Assembly (NCBI GenBank): GCA_010909725.1
Contig: JAACMV010000002.1
Coordinates: 434,001 to 498,000 of the forward strand
Length of the DNA stretch: 64,000 bases
Reading direction: 5' to 3'
Origin: Picochlorum sp. 'celeri'
Taxonomy: Eukaryota; Chlorophyta; Trebouxiophyceae
Part shown: positions 1 to 10,243 of the stretch, piece by piece
How the letters are laid out: every line of letters begins with the position of its first letter
Position numbering within the stretch: the first letter of the stretch is position 1
Notes under the pieces: generated by a model
The model's database searches: none
What the model was told of the DNA's origin: nothing
The model's input: the letters and a program-made list of their open reading frames with translations, nothing else
Position numbers and translations under genes: made by a program

Positions 1-2331
1 CACAGAGAAGGACAGGACTGGATTGGGTGGGCTGTCACCGTAATCAATCTTTGTGAATCCTACACGGATGCCCAAGACACCGGCGTAATTCTGGTCCGTT
101 AGTCTCTTTCTACCCTTGGGACCTGGTGGCGGTAGCGACGGATCGATAGGAATCCACTTGAATGAGACCTTGACCTTTGCAGACTGTGTTTGAGTGGCAA
201 ATGAAGATTGTTCTAGGTTCACTGCATTATTGTCGTCGGCAGTCGACTCATTATCTGAATCATGGTCCATAAATGCAGACTTCATCATCAATTGCTTGAT
301 AGAATTGAACCATGTCGCCGAGTTTGTCTCCGAATAAGATGGCTCGAATGGAGCAGGTGTGCCACCAGCTCGGGGCAACAGAGCACCAGAGACAAGGCCC
401 GACATGGTCATGACCGGCGATGAGTTGATGTCAATCCACGCTGATCCTTGCTGGCACGAATTCTTGAGGCTTGATTTTGATGTCGAGGTTTTAAGCCTTC
501 TGACGCCTGCAGATTCTGCTTCGCCTTCTGATTGCTGCTGCCAAGGAACAGCCTTGGTTGGTGGAGTCCATGGGCACGCAATGCCATGCCCATTCTGCTT
601 TTTGGCGGCAAACACCCTCGATTCGATAGAATTTGACGATTCGTCCGACTCGAGCAGCATGTCAGCAAGGGGATTTGTTCCGCAAGCACGTGGCTCAATA
701 AGCTCATTCTGTGCATCTGCATGAGGCCCTGCATCAATTGATGGTGATGCCCATGCAACGCGTTTCATCGGGCTCAAATGTACAGGCGTGCTACTCGCGC
801 TTTCGAATTCATCTGTGTCAGTTTCCTTGAATGAAGATTTTCCTGACAAACATGATTTGAATGACTTGCCTGATGCATTATCTGAACACAGCATGAGTAG
901 GTCTGACACATCCACCTCTGCACTGCCAAGAGGCATGTCTGCTCCAAAGAAATTTTCAACCCTTCGATGCGACAGCAAAACTCGAAGTGGTTGACTTTCC
1001 GAGCCAATGACAAAGACCCTACTGTGATGCCACACTGGTGCCAAGGTCTTTTCCTGAACTTTGGTAAGCGTCATCTGCGGCACTCCATCCTCCGAATCCT
1101 TTGGTGTCACAAGGCCAATCCTGGGATTTGGAAGTTTATATCGACCCAAGAATGTACTCCTGCGCTTTTGAAGTTTGGCTTCCTCCACTTTGATGACAAG
1201 AATCCCTAGAGGAGCTTTCCATGAATGGACTGGCATCATGTTCTTCTGTCGCAATGACGGCACAAGCGGTACAGACACTTCTTTTGGCCATACAATAAAT
1301 CTATCAGTCACATTTAAAATGGCTGCATGAAGCCAACTCGAAATAGCCGGCAACGACATGATGTCTGGTCCTCCAAGTGCCCTCAGGTTGAAGTCAATCA
1401 ATGGTTTATTCAGTAAAGATACTGTCATTCGTTGCAGAAAGGGTGGATCTTCAATGATGGGGCTAAAAACAAGACGAACCATCGCTGAGACTTGCAAATT
1501 CTTGAGCCCAAGTGATGCTCTGGACATCTTTGTGAGGCGCAGCACAACATCAGGTTCCCCAGCCCAGCGCAGATCAACATCCACAACAAGCGCCAGCAAA
1601 TCTTCTTCATGCAAAGGAACTGCCTTGATACCACAAATGACGGGAGGATTTCTTCCCAAGGAAAACCTTGAAAACTTTATATGGCCATACTCTGCACTTG
1701 ACTGCATTCTGTCCTCTATAACATTTTTCAAAGCCAAGCAAATTGTGGAATTCAGTGCAGGCCATAATAACCCTAAAAGTTCTTGCACCGGTTTACCAGC
1801 TTCCCATTCTGGAGAAGAGATCCAAGGAGGCAATTGGCCAAGCAAATATCGCAAATCATCTGCTCGCTTCAGGTCCTTCACCACCCGTACAGATGCAGCA
1901 AATCTTGCCCGCTTCAGCGCAGTCAGAGCCGTCTTCACCAGAAATATGTTGAGCACGACTAGAGATGTTTGAACCGGTTTACCGATCACAAACCCTACCG
2001 CAGTATTGAAGAACTGTCGAACACCAGAATTCCGAAAACCACCAAGGATACTCCCTACAGCATGCTGTACACCCCCAACAATACACACGAGAGCATGAGC
2101 ACGTCTACCCGTGTGCCGCCTCTCTCTCCTCCTTCTCCTCCTACCCTTACTCTTTGTTTCATTCCGTATTCCACCAGCGCCGCTATCTTCGCCATTGTCT
2201 CTCATCTGAGGAGACGCTGACTCTGGTTCACCACCTTGTTGACGCTCCAGTTCAACAACGTTTTCAGCTCTTTCTGCCACGTACGGTGGACTCTCCGGGA
2301 ATTTCTTTTCTTCTTGATTACTATGGAACAT
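1..2331 (-). CDS. SMP- and C2-domain membrane-tether protein (extended-synaptotagmin/plant synaptotagmin-like), 3' end beyond window
   Basis: An open frame of 777 codons runs off the left edge, so the C-terminus is missing. The ATG at 2331 is the first after an in-frame stop about 80 nt upstream. Residues about 1-75 are polar, with a strongly basic arginine run. Hydrophobic stretches at about 80-140 would anchor the protein in the ER. Residues about 165-355 form an SMP lipid-transfer domain; the RWAGEPDVVL, KPLIDFNLRALG and FIVWPKEVSVPL segments match the plant synaptotagmin pattern. A C2-like domain follows at about 365-470, beginning LGILVIKVEEAKL. I see no clear cluster of calcium-binding aspartates there. 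A long acidic, serine-rich linker then leads to a second folded segment near the edge. The family tethers ER to plasma membrane and moves lipids. Family call is confident; calcium binding and exact localisation are inference. Confidence 0.85.
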   Translation of the reverse strand, partial: MFHSNQEEKKFPESPPYVAERAENVVELERQQGGEPESASPQMRDNGEDSGAGGIRNETKSKGRRRRRRERRHTGRRAHALVCIVGGVQHAVGSILGGFRNSGVRQFFNTAVGFVIGKPVQTSLVVLNIFLVKTALTALKRARFAASVRVVKDLKRADDLRYLLGQLPPWISSPEWEAGKPVQELLGLLWPALNSTICLALKNVIEDRMQSSAEYGHIKFSRFSLGRNPPVICGIKAVPLHEEDLLALVVDVDLRWAGEPDVVLRLTKMSRASLGLKNLQVSAMVRLVFSPIIEDPPFLQRMTVSLLNKPLIDFNLRALGGPDIMSLPAISSWLHAAILNVTDRFIVWPKEVSVPLVPSLRQKNMMPVHSWKAPLGILVIKVEEAKLQKRRSTFLGRYKLPNPRIGLVTPKDSEDGVPQMTLTKVQEKTLAPVWHHSRVFVIGSESQPLRVLLSHRRVENFFGADMPLGSAEVDVSDLLMLCSDNASGKSFKSCLSGKSSFKETDTDEFESASSTPVHLSPMKRVAWASPSIDAGPHADAQNELIEPRACGTNPLADMLLESDESSNSIESRVFAAKKQNGHGIACPWTPPTKAVPWQQQSEGEAESAGVRRLKTSTSKSSLKNSCQQGSAWIDINSSPVMTMSGLVSGALLPRAGGTPAPFEPSYSETNSATWFNSIKQLMMKSAFMDHDSDNESTADDNNAVNLEQSSFATQTQSAKVKVSFKWIPIDPSLPPPGPKGRKRLTDQNYAGVLGIRVGFTKIDYGDSPPNPVLSFSV

Positions 2332-2515
2332 TATAATTCGTGTCAAGCTATAGGACAGGCAGGCATACTTTTCTGTTGCACTTGCAAAGTCGGTAGAGCG
2401 TTCCTCCGTCTATTCTGGCCGACGGACATCGGATGATGATTACTAGAATAGGTTTTTATTTCATTCAGTCCAATTGCAAGCACCATAGCTTGAAAACAAA
2501 CGCTCAGTTGTCTGA

Positions 2516-3523
2516 ATGAACTTATTGTGTCGAATTAGTATGTCCACCTCGAAAGCATCCGCCATCGGCATGACATCCTCATTCCGCAGTATCCTGCGTG
2601 AAAAACAAATAAAAAATATGAGAATTGACTCTACTATCACAGCATTACGAGCGTTGCAACGCTCCTATGCTGGGTTTTCCATTTCTTCTGTTCCGCGGGT
2701 CGCAACAAACCTCGGTAGTCAGCATACAAAGCATGATGCCTGGAACAGCATAGCATGTTTGTCGTCTTTATTTTCGACCATGGGGAAGAAGGATCCCATT
2801 CCTGTTCGTTATCAGCGTGCACCACGTTTCAGCACCTCTGGTCCAGTGTGGCGAGGAGAGCACGTACCCGTTCGTGACGACGGTGCATCGCAATACGGAA
2901 CGAGAAATGATGATGCTAGTATAACGTCAGACAGGACGCATCCTCCTGAAAGCTCATCGTATGCTGGGCATCAGAGGGATCCTGGTATGCTGGTGGACAC
3001 ATTGTCCATGATGAAGCGGTATGAATCCTTGGGTCTTTCCAGAGAGCAGGCCGAGGCACTGACTCGAGTTGTTACAGAAGTCCTGGTGAAAAATAGAGAA
3101 ATGCTTGCCGAAACATATGTGTCGATGGCAACTCTGGAAAAGTCAGAATTGAAGGCTGAAGCCTCGATATCTGGTTTCCGGGCAGAGGTATTAAAAAGTC
3201 AAGAACTTCAGGAAGCCACGTCGAATAGAGAGACTGAACGATTGCAAGCGAATTTGGACAAGGTGAAGAGCGAGATTCGGTACGAAGTGGACAAACTCAC
3301 TGCCAGCCAGAGGCTGGATTTGAATTTGGAAAAGGGGCGAATGAGGGACGAGCTGCAGAGCTTGCGGGATAAAACAAATGAACTTGAAATCAAGGTAGAC
3401 AAAGAAGTGAATTCATTGAAAGCGGCAATGGAGCAGAGCAAGAATGATACTGTAAAGTATATGCTTGGTGTGGTTATGGCACTCATCACTGCTGGATTGG
3501 GAGCGGCTCGCCTCGTCATATAA
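2516..3523 (+). CDS. Mitochondrial coiled-coil membrane protein, MCUR1/CCDC90/FMP32 (DUF1640) family
   Basis: A single 335-residue exon. The first 60 or so residues are rich in Arg and Ser and poor in acidic residues, as in a mitochondrial presequence. Residues about 165-190 (LGLSREQAEALTRVV) match the conserved start of DUF1640. The coiled coil that follows contains RLDLNLEKGRMRDE, the family hallmark. A single hydrophobic segment closes the protein at about 315-333. Family members are inner-membrane proteins linked to calcium-uniporter regulation or to respiratory-chain and proline metabolism; the exact role differs between lineages. The gene is transcribed away from the SMP protein gene, 184 bp from its start. 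A second possible start lies eight codons in (MSTSKAS). Confidence 0.85.
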   Translation: MNLLCRISMSTSKASAIGMTSSFRSILREKQIKNMRIDSTITALRALQRSYAGFSISSVPRVATNLGSQHTKHDAWNSIACLSSLFSTMGKKDPIPVRYQRAPRFSTSGPVWRGEHVPVRDDGASQYGTRNDDASITSDRTHPPESSSYAGHQRDPGMLVDTLSMMKRYESLGLSREQAEALTRVVTEVLVKNREMLAETYVSMATLEKSELKAEASISGFRAEVLKSQELQEATSNRETERLQANLDKVKSEIRYEVDKLTASQRLDLNLEKGRMRDELQSLRDKTNELEIKVDKEVNSLKAAMEQSKNDTVKYMLGVVMALITAGLGAARLVI

Positions 3524-3994
3524 TCATGCATGATAGAGGAATTGGTGACAGTAGACTTCATTCATTGTGGTTGTAACATTAAAGATATGTCGTTGTGCGC
3601 ATTGACATGTAATAGGATCATGCACTGTAATGGGACAGACAGACAGGTACTGCGAATCTGACGCGACGTGGTACTGCCAAATTCACCTCTGAGTCAGACA
3701 CGGGAATCCCCAGCTTCGCAACGCGGTAGAATGTATTCCTCAGACTTGGGCGTTTTGGTTCAACTGAAAATCTATTTCAAACTCGATATTGGTTTAACGG
3801 CCAATACAGTATACATAGAAGAGGTATTCGGATTGTTTTATGCCGTTGGAGGCTTTATTGGACGGCAGAGCGCACGAGTCAATCGAACAAGAACTGTCCA
3901 GGACGTTGGGCTGTACGACATTCAAAACAGATTCCATACCGATTTGTTCAAAATTTTAGATATATACTAGCATATAACCCTTAAATATAGTAGT
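3524..3994. other. Intergenic gap, no supported gene
   Basis: AT-rich gap between two genes on the same strand. A 100-codon open frame at 3668-3970 has no recognisable domain and no coding-like composition. The segment probably holds the 3' UTR of the upstream gene and the promoter of the PPR gene. Confidence 0.5.
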
Positions 3995-5407
3995 ATGAGT
4001 GAGGCTGGAGGTGATGATGCGAATGTCGCAGGTCGAGGAGCACCGCCAGCTTCTCCTCGAGGTACCTTGCCACAGTACCAACAGCAGCAGATGTATTATG
4101 GGTCGTATGGATATCCAAACATGGGAAATTTCTCAGCATGGGACATGCAGTATATGCAACAATATCAGCAATACCAGATGGCTATGCAGCAGCAGCAGCA
4201 GCAGTATTATATGATGATGCAACAGCAGCAGCAGAAGGAACAGGCTGCTTCTTCTTCTTCTGTTGGTATGTTGCAGGCACGAGACATGGATCAGTTGCGA
4301 CAGTTTATTTTGCAAGTACAGTCGGAAGATATTCATAGAGTTTTGAAACAAGCGCAGTTCAAGCCACGACAGAATGCGTTTACAAGTTTGATTCAGATGG
4401 CTGGTAAATACAAGCAGACTGACAAGGCTATTGCAATATTTGAAGCTATGCATTCCACGCATTCTGTCAAACCAAACACATACACATATACGGCATTGAT
4501 TTCTTCATTAGCAAGGACAGGAGAATGGGAATTGGCTGAACAATATTTTGATGAGATGAAGAAAAAATATGCAGAAGAGAAGGATGAGAGTGTTGCTCCG
4601 AATAGAGTCACCTTTAGCTCCATGATCAGTGCATATGAGAAGGCGAACAAATTTGATAAAGCCCTACAGATATTTCAAGAGCAGATTGAATCTGGTATTG
4701 AGCCAGACTATATATCATTTTCGTCTGTTTTGAACGCCTGCTTGAAAGGTGGGGATATGAAGGCTGTGCGGGATGTGTTGGAATCTATGCATAGTCAAAG
4801 TATTGTGGGACCTCAGCAGCTCTATGATTGCGTGATTGCAGCATATAAAAGTGACTGGAAAGGCGCTCTGGAAGTCTTTCTGGGAATGCAGTGCGTTGGG
4901 GTCGAGGTTTCATCGGACACATTGAACTTGATCATGAAGTCTTTGTGCATGGGAGAACAGAAGGAGCATGCACTCTGGTTGGTCGAAGAGGCCAAGTTGG
5001 CGGATATTGAATTGAAGCCGCAGTCATATGAGTCTATTTTGGCATTGTGTGCCGAACAAGGTGATTATGAGTCTGCTGATAAGGTGTACGCGTGCATGCG
5101 TGAAACGAAAAGTGAACTGAATGGCAAGCTTGCAGGAATGATACTTTCTGCACACATGCAAGGAGGAAGTGCAGTGGAGAAGGTTCGAGACTTGAACGGG
5201 CACTTTGAAAGTCTCGGAATTTCACCTGTACTTCCGGTAAAGCAGGAGGTTGTTGAACATGATGCGAGTCCCGTCTTGCCAGGGTCGGGGGAGGGGAGTA
5301 GTGTCCACGCCCTGAAACACCTCGCCCACGTTATGGGGCAGAAAATGTGCCAGGCATCCATTGCAAATGATAGCCTGGACAGTGCTCAGAGCGAATTTGA
5401 TATGTAA
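3995..5407 (+). CDS. Pentatricopeptide repeat protein with Gln/Tyr/Met-rich N-terminus
   Basis: A 470-residue single-exon protein. Residues 1-95 are low complexity, dominated by Gln, Met and Tyr and encoded partly by CAG repeats (about 4187-4240). From about residue 120 to 390 there are roughly seven 35-residue helical-hairpin repeats, clearest around NAFTSLIQMAGKYKQTDKAI, TYTALISSLARTGEWELAEQ and TFSSMISAYEKANKFDKALQ. PPR proteins bind organellar RNA base by base. Here the N-terminus is acidic and Gln-rich, with no obvious mitochondrial or plastid presequence. The protein may therefore be cytosolic or nuclear, or a true 5' exon may be missing. No DYW, E or SMR domain follows the repeats. Confidence 0.88.
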   Translation: MSEAGGDDANVAGRGAPPASPRGTLPQYQQQQMYYGSYGYPNMGNFSAWDMQYMQQYQQYQMAMQQQQQQYYMMMQQQQQKEQAASSSSVGMLQARDMDQLRQFILQVQSEDIHRVLKQAQFKPRQNAFTSLIQMAGKYKQTDKAIAIFEAMHSTHSVKPNTYTYTALISSLARTGEWELAEQYFDEMKKKYAEEKDESVAPNRVTFSSMISAYEKANKFDKALQIFQEQIESGIEPDYISFSSVLNACLKGGDMKAVRDVLESMHSQSIVGPQQLYDCVIAAYKSDWKGALEVFLGMQCVGVEVSSDTLNLIMKSLCMGEQKEHALWLVEEAKLADIELKPQSYESILALCAEQGDYESADKVYACMRETKSELNGKLAGMILSAHMQGGSAVEKVRDLNGHFESLGISPVLPVKQEVVEHDASPVLPGSGEGSSVHALKHLAHVMGQKMCQASIANDSLDSAQSEFDM

Positions 5408-5459
5408 ACGTATTCTTATTCTCCTTGTAAATTAATGAAGCAATTTATGCCGAGGCCGT

Positions 5460-8400
5460 CTAGGTTTGATTCAACTCTTCATCGAGTTGGTCTCTTCTGG
5501 TATACCAACAGATGAAAAAGCTCCAATAATTGTCTCGCTCCAAACACCTGTCGTCCTTGATGATGAGCTTTCCAAGGACTTCTAACTCTCGTGCGGCAAG
5601 CATCGTCAACTGTAACCACAGAAGGCATTGGAGATCGCCTCGGTTCCAGCAGTCAAGGCTCACTAAGCTTGATTGAACAGAGTCAAAGACGGCCTTGACT
5701 TTTTGCCTAGCCTCCTCAAGTGCAGCAACATCTTGCTGGACTTGATCTCTCCACACGAATAATTGGTCTTGTGAACATCTTCCTAGCATTTTCTCGATTG
5801 AGTTTGCTAAATGCCTTGTCGCGACGAATATTTCGTCAGCAGGAGACAGCATGTGTTTGAGGAACTCTTGACTCGCGTCTGTTCCATGCCCTCCCAGCAC
5901 AAAACTATACATCACCTTGCTTGCCCCTGTAATATACGCACCGAAAGGAACAAGATGCTGCATCATTAGATAAATTGATTTTGGAAGTGGCAGCAGAGTC
6001 AATTTAATAAGATTTACTTCCCGCTTATCCAGTGAATTCAATGTCTTTTGAGTACCAAGTGCTTTGAATGTGGACACACGCAATTTTGTGATTTCTGCTA
6101 CGATGCCACGAAAATCGCCCAGATCATCTGCCCGACGTGCTGCATATATTAGCTTCTTTTCAAAGATACTGGATGAGTCCATGCGCGCAAAAGTATCCAA
6201 TGTGTCATTCTCAAGACGAGATGAATTTTGCAGTACCACTGCTCCTTTTTGAAAGCACTTGTCCAACAGTTGCTGCGCTGACTTTAGAAACGCGCCTTCC
6301 AGAGAGAAAATCACCTCACTTGTATACAAAGGCTTGATTAATGCGGAAAATACCATTGCATACACGGCACCCAGGCATGTAGCCACAGCTTTGCCCCCAA
6401 ATGTGAGCACCGTTCCTGGCTGGCAACAAACGCCTGTGTATTGACACAAAACCACTCCATTCCAGGTATACACGGTCAGAAACAATGAATATCTAAAGTC
6501 CATTCCGTAAATTGAGAAAAGACCGAAAAATCCATTCACCAGAACGCCCATGAAAAAGATAAAATATGGGTTTTGAGCCAGTGTGCCATTGAGCATTGTG
6601 ACATACCCAAGGACACCTCCAATCGCAATCATGCTGCTTCTCAGTATAGCCTTCACAAATGATGTTTCGACCTGCTTCTGTAAACAAATCACTGTCGCAG
6701 TCAGAAAATATTCAGGCTGCCAATTCCCATAGAATGTAGCCATATCTGTTGCATTATTAACTGCACTCGAAGAATTGCCATATTTAAGCCAGCAAATAAG
6801 AATTATGGCAACAAATGCCAAATTGACCGATACGAAAAATTTGAGATAAAATTGCACGTCTCTCCTATCGAGCAATGCTCTGATATTCTCCCTGCTAACC
6901 CATCTGCCCATGAAAATTTGCTTCAGTGTATCAAAAAATCTTTTAATCTGAAGCTCATAGGTCAGATACGATGTTGCTTGCTTCACATCTCCCCACATTG
7001 CAATCACATATGGACTATTAAAAAATCGGCGCCACAATGATATGCATTTCATACGCAGAGGCACTGGTTGTTCCACCCCTGAGTTGGCCTTGTTTGCCGA
7101 CAGTGGAACCACAAATTCTTCTTCTGCAACATCCGTAATGCACAATGCTTTTGCAATCTTGTGCTCTAAAACGATACATTCCTCCACCAAAGATTCACAC
7201 ACAGAAATAGAAAATACTTGAGATCCTTCGATGTTTAACGCATTCGTTCCCACCTCCACCAAATCCAACGATGATGCAACACCTTTGCATGCACTCTCCT
7301 TCAAACAGACAAGCGATGCATGTACTGCATCATTCAGATCCCTCAACACAGGATTCCAGTACGCATTTCCTTTGGGTCTCCAGCTCAACGAATTCCCAGA
7401 ACACTTTCCAAACAAAGGTTTGTGCCTCAATGCCACAGCAGCATCTTGCAACGCTGTCAAGACATGAAGATGCACTGCCAGGGTAGCATCCCACAACCTG
7501 TCAGTCTTTTCCGGATCCAATGATGAATCTAACATGAGAATATCCAGAGACTTTGACATTATATCCAATGCATTAATAGATCCCACCAACTTTTGAAGGG
7601 CCGCCAATACGGCAGCATACAGTCTATAATCAGCACCAGGCTGAGACGTCAGCATCCGCCATGGTGGCTCAATGGAACAACAAGCAAGATCAGACTCTGC
7701 CTGCAAGGAATTCTTTATGATTGAAACTGCATCCGACACACCCGCTCCACCATGGGCGATACTTCGATACGAATCCAGATCCTGTGCAGTGTGTTTCATA
7801 CGTGCTGCTTGAAAAATACTTGCCTTGGCAGTCAAAAACTTGGCTGCCATCATCATGGTCTCCCCAATATGGTCTCGAAGATTATCATGCGACGATTGCA
7901 CATACACTAGAAGTGGACCAATGACAGCACCTGCAAACGTGACAGTCACACCCTTCATCATACCACCGACAATACTGGTGAAAAACTTTGGTTGCCCCAT
8001 CAAAGGCATCAGCACAGCCAATGTTGCCACCACACTGAGGTACACATGACTCAAAACACCCCTGGCCATATTCATAAAATCAGTTTCCATTGTTCGCACG
8101 CGCGTCATAAAAATTGAAAAGACGATATGCAGCACCATGACAATGATCCAAAAGGCAGGACTCACTGTCGAGCTAAACTCTTTCAACGATTCCTCCAACT
8201 TGGGAATCAAGTCATTTTTACCATCATCTGGAATAGCAGAAAAAGAAGCACCCTCCAAATATTCTCTTACAATGTCATCTTCTTCAGGAGTAAGCTGGCC
8301 CAACACTGCTGGTGGCTTGTAGGTCAGAATACCTTGGGCACCACCTCTTGCCAACCATGCCAGTGAAATAATCATGTATGCCAGGATGCCAGCAAACAAA

Positions 8401-8564
8401 AACCCACCAGTCCATAATATACCACCAAAGGTCCTCCCACCAATCGATCGATCGATCGAAAATGCCTGCGATGAGACTCCATAGAACAAAATCCCCACAC
8501 ATGCCCCACTAAAGTTCATCCCATCAACCACCATGAACAAGACTGCACACACACACACAACCAT
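5460..8564 (-). CDS. Large FUSC/aromatic-acid-exporter-like (ArAE, DUF2421-type) multi-pass membrane protein
   Basis: A 1034-residue single-exon protein; an in-frame TGA directly precedes the ATG at 8564. Two membrane modules, each with about five to six hydrophobic helices, flank long soluble regions. The first covers about residues 1-235 and the second about 575-750. This duplicated layout is that of fusaric-acid-resistance/aromatic acid exporter and BFR2-related proteins of fungi and plants. Related proteins export aromatic or organic acids, but the substrate here is unknown. The soluble segment after the first module contains a predicted helical bundle (about 235-470), as in the family. 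The gene converges on the PPR gene, with 52 bp between their stop codons. Function is assigned at family level only. Confidence 0.75.
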   Translation of the reverse strand: MVVCVCAVLFMVVDGMNFSGACVGILFYGVSSQAFSIDRSIGGRTFGGILWTGGFLFAGILAYMIISLAWLARGGAQGILTYKPPAVLGQLTPEEDDIVREYLEGASFSAIPDDGKNDLIPKLEESLKEFSSTVSPAFWIIVMVLHIVFSIFMTRVRTMETDFMNMARGVLSHVYLSVVATLAVLMPLMGQPKFFTSIVGGMMKGVTVTFAGAVIGPLLVYVQSSHDNLRDHIGETMMMAAKFLTAKASIFQAARMKHTAQDLDSYRSIAHGGAGVSDAVSIIKNSLQAESDLACCSIEPPWRMLTSQPGADYRLYAAVLAALQKLVGSINALDIMSKSLDILMLDSSLDPEKTDRLWDATLAVHLHVLTALQDAAVALRHKPLFGKCSGNSLSWRPKGNAYWNPVLRDLNDAVHASLVCLKESACKGVASSLDLVEVGTNALNIEGSQVFSISVCESLVEECIVLEHKIAKALCITDVAEEEFVVPLSANKANSGVEQPVPLRMKCISLWRRFFNSPYVIAMWGDVKQATSYLTYELQIKRFFDTLKQIFMGRWVSRENIRALLDRRDVQFYLKFFVSVNLAFVAIILICWLKYGNSSSAVNNATDMATFYGNWQPEYFLTATVICLQKQVETSFVKAILRSSMIAIGGVLGYVTMLNGTLAQNPYFIFFMGVLVNGFFGLFSIYGMDFRYSLFLTVYTWNGVVLCQYTGVCCQPGTVLTFGGKAVATCLGAVYAMVFSALIKPLYTSEVIFSLEGAFLKSAQQLLDKCFQKGAVVLQNSSRLENDTLDTFARMDSSSIFEKKLIYAARRADDLGDFRGIVAEITKLRVSTFKALGTQKTLNSLDKREVNLIKLTLLPLPKSIYLMMQHLVPFGAYITGASKVMYSFVLGGHGTDASQEFLKHMLSPADEIFVATRHLANSIEKMLGRCSQDQLFVWRDQVQQDVAALEEARQKVKAVFDSVQSSLVSLDCWNRGDLQCLLWLQLTMLAARELEVLGKLIIKDDRCLERDNYWSFFICWYTRRDQLDEELNQT

Positions 8565-9117
8565 GACTCAATGATGTATTTGAGGCGCTCAATACGACAT
8601 ATGACATGCAGAAACACAGAAACACGTACGTGGAATAATGGCTCCAACTCCATTCTGCACTGCCCACTGCAGCAACACCAGTACAAACAACAAGGTCATA
8701 CTTATTTCAACGACAATTCAACGACAACAACACCCTACCGCTGTCCTCTCATGAAATATAATTCTTTGAAACACATCTAATACTCTATATCGCACTGGCA
8801 TGGGTTTCTGAAACCCCTTCTCCCTTGTTTTCATGACAGTCGCTTACGGAAAAAACGAGTGCTACGAAAGACACCATATCCATCGATACGGATATCAGTC
8901 CATACTACTATCGATGACGAATTTACATCTATACTTTATTTTCATTCATAATACACATCGCCCATATTGGCGCCTCTTTTCCCACAGACAGATGTGCAAT
9001 CCAGAACAGTCATCATCATCCTCATGTATGCATACATGGATCACCACATCGACCCTGGTCCTACTACTACTACTATTCCTACCTTTTGCAAACAGTGCAT
9101 TGTTGACACGCAGTGAA
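8565..9117. other. Intergenic gap, no supported gene
   Basis: This gap lies between the FUSC gene start and the coiled-coil gene stop; both genes are on the minus strand. It is rich in CA and AT. A short (ATCG)4 tract lies just inside the FUSC gene at about 8442-8460. A plus-strand open frame at 8833-9309 overlaps the coiled-coil gene and looks non-coding. Confidence 0.5.
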
Positions 9118-10002
9118 TCATGCGGCAAGAGCCTCATCATGCACCTCAACACGATGGGACGCTTTTCTAGCCCCAACACTCAGAAACCCCTTTTTCTTCT
9201 GCTTCTTCTCAGCTTTCGTATCATGAACAGCAGCAATAGTATCATTAGAGCCAACACTACTCAACTGTTGAGCCCCAAGAAAAATCTTGGCAGCCCTTGC
9301 AGGAGATGAATTCAACCGAATATTATCCATCCACACATCACTCTTCTCATCAATCTTCAGCTCAAGCCCCTCCACAGCCACCTTCCTCTCCTGCTCAGTC
9401 TGAGCCTTTTCCAATTCCTTCATCACCACCGTCTGCCCCTCTGGACACGCAAACTCCACACCCAACCGATGCAACTCCTCTCCCAAGGCAGCCGCATCAA
9501 TAACCCCCTGCGTAAACTTTTGCAGCACCGATGACACATTCTTCTGCAACTCTTTCAAAGAATTCTCAAACCCAGCCGTCTCCTCCTCATACTTCACCTT
9601 GAGTCGCTCAAACTGCTGGATCAACATGGAATTCTCCAACTGTAATGATTCCACGCACTGCTGAAGAATCTTCTCCCGCTCCTCAATCCTCTGCACAGTC
9701 GCCTCCAATTCTGTATTCTTCTCTGAAACCGCCTCCTTTTCCTTCTCCATCCTCGCCAGATTATCTTTCAGGTCAGAACACACGCGCTCCAATGTTTCCC
9801 GCTCTGCCTCGCTCATCTCCCGCCGAGACGCACTCTCCTCCAATTCATGTTGAACCTGTTCTAATTGTTGTTTCAATTCCTCCTCCCGACGCTTCAACGC
9901 ACGGATCGCCTTCCGACCTCCAACCGCTCCCTGAGGCCCGGTGATGGCCCTGTGAATCTCAACAACAGCAGCTCCACCCAGTACAGCCAGAAACAGCGCC
10001 AT
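9118..10002 (-). CDS. N-terminally anchored coiled-coil protein of unknown function
   Basis: A 294-residue protein. Residues 1-15 (MALFLAVLGGAAVVEI) are a short hydrophobic segment that could be a signal anchor or plastid/mitochondrial membrane anchor. Residues about 35-190 form an almost unbroken coiled coil rich in Glu, Lys, Gln and Arg. The tail has a conserved-looking block (KSDVWMDNIRLNSSPARAAKIF) and a lysine run (KAEKKQKKKG). I do not recognise the family. The layout suggests a scaffold or tether. It shares a 241-bp divergent promoter region with the glycosyltransferase gene at 10244. Confidence 0.7.
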   Translation of the reverse strand: MALFLAVLGGAAVVEIHRAITGPQGAVGGRKAIRALKRREEELKQQLEQVQHELEESASRREMSEAERETLERVCSDLKDNLARMEKEKEAVSEKNTELEATVQRIEEREKILQQCVESLQLENSMLIQQFERLKVKYEEETAGFENSLKELQKNVSSVLQKFTQGVIDAAALGEELHRLGVEFACPEGQTVVMKELEKAQTEQERKVAVEGLELKIDEKSDVWMDNIRLNSSPARAAKIFLGAQQLSSVGSNDTIAAVHDTKAEKKQKKKGFLSVGARKASHRVEVHDEALAA

Positions 10003-10243
10003 ATTGATGGATTAATTTACAAGTAATAATGTGATTTTCTATCTATATATCCAGGCTGGGCCTTCCCTTGATTGACAAGGTTGGAGCGCTCCCCCGATGC
10101 CATGATTGACACGATGTGGCGCTCGTTTTCAAAAAAACATGTTTTTTTAATCATCTATTCAAGGCCTTTCCCATGCAAGGCACCTGATGGTCCATATCCG
10201 TCTCCACCGATTCCTTTCTTATCATTACGATTGATCCGAATTC

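Noticed and set aside
3668..3970. 100-codon open frame between two genes
   Set aside because: No domain, no coding-like pattern, and it probably overlaps the promoter.
8833..9309. 158-codon plus-strand frame
   Set aside because: It overlaps the coiled-coil gene on the other strand, and its hydrophobic run is from CTA repeats.
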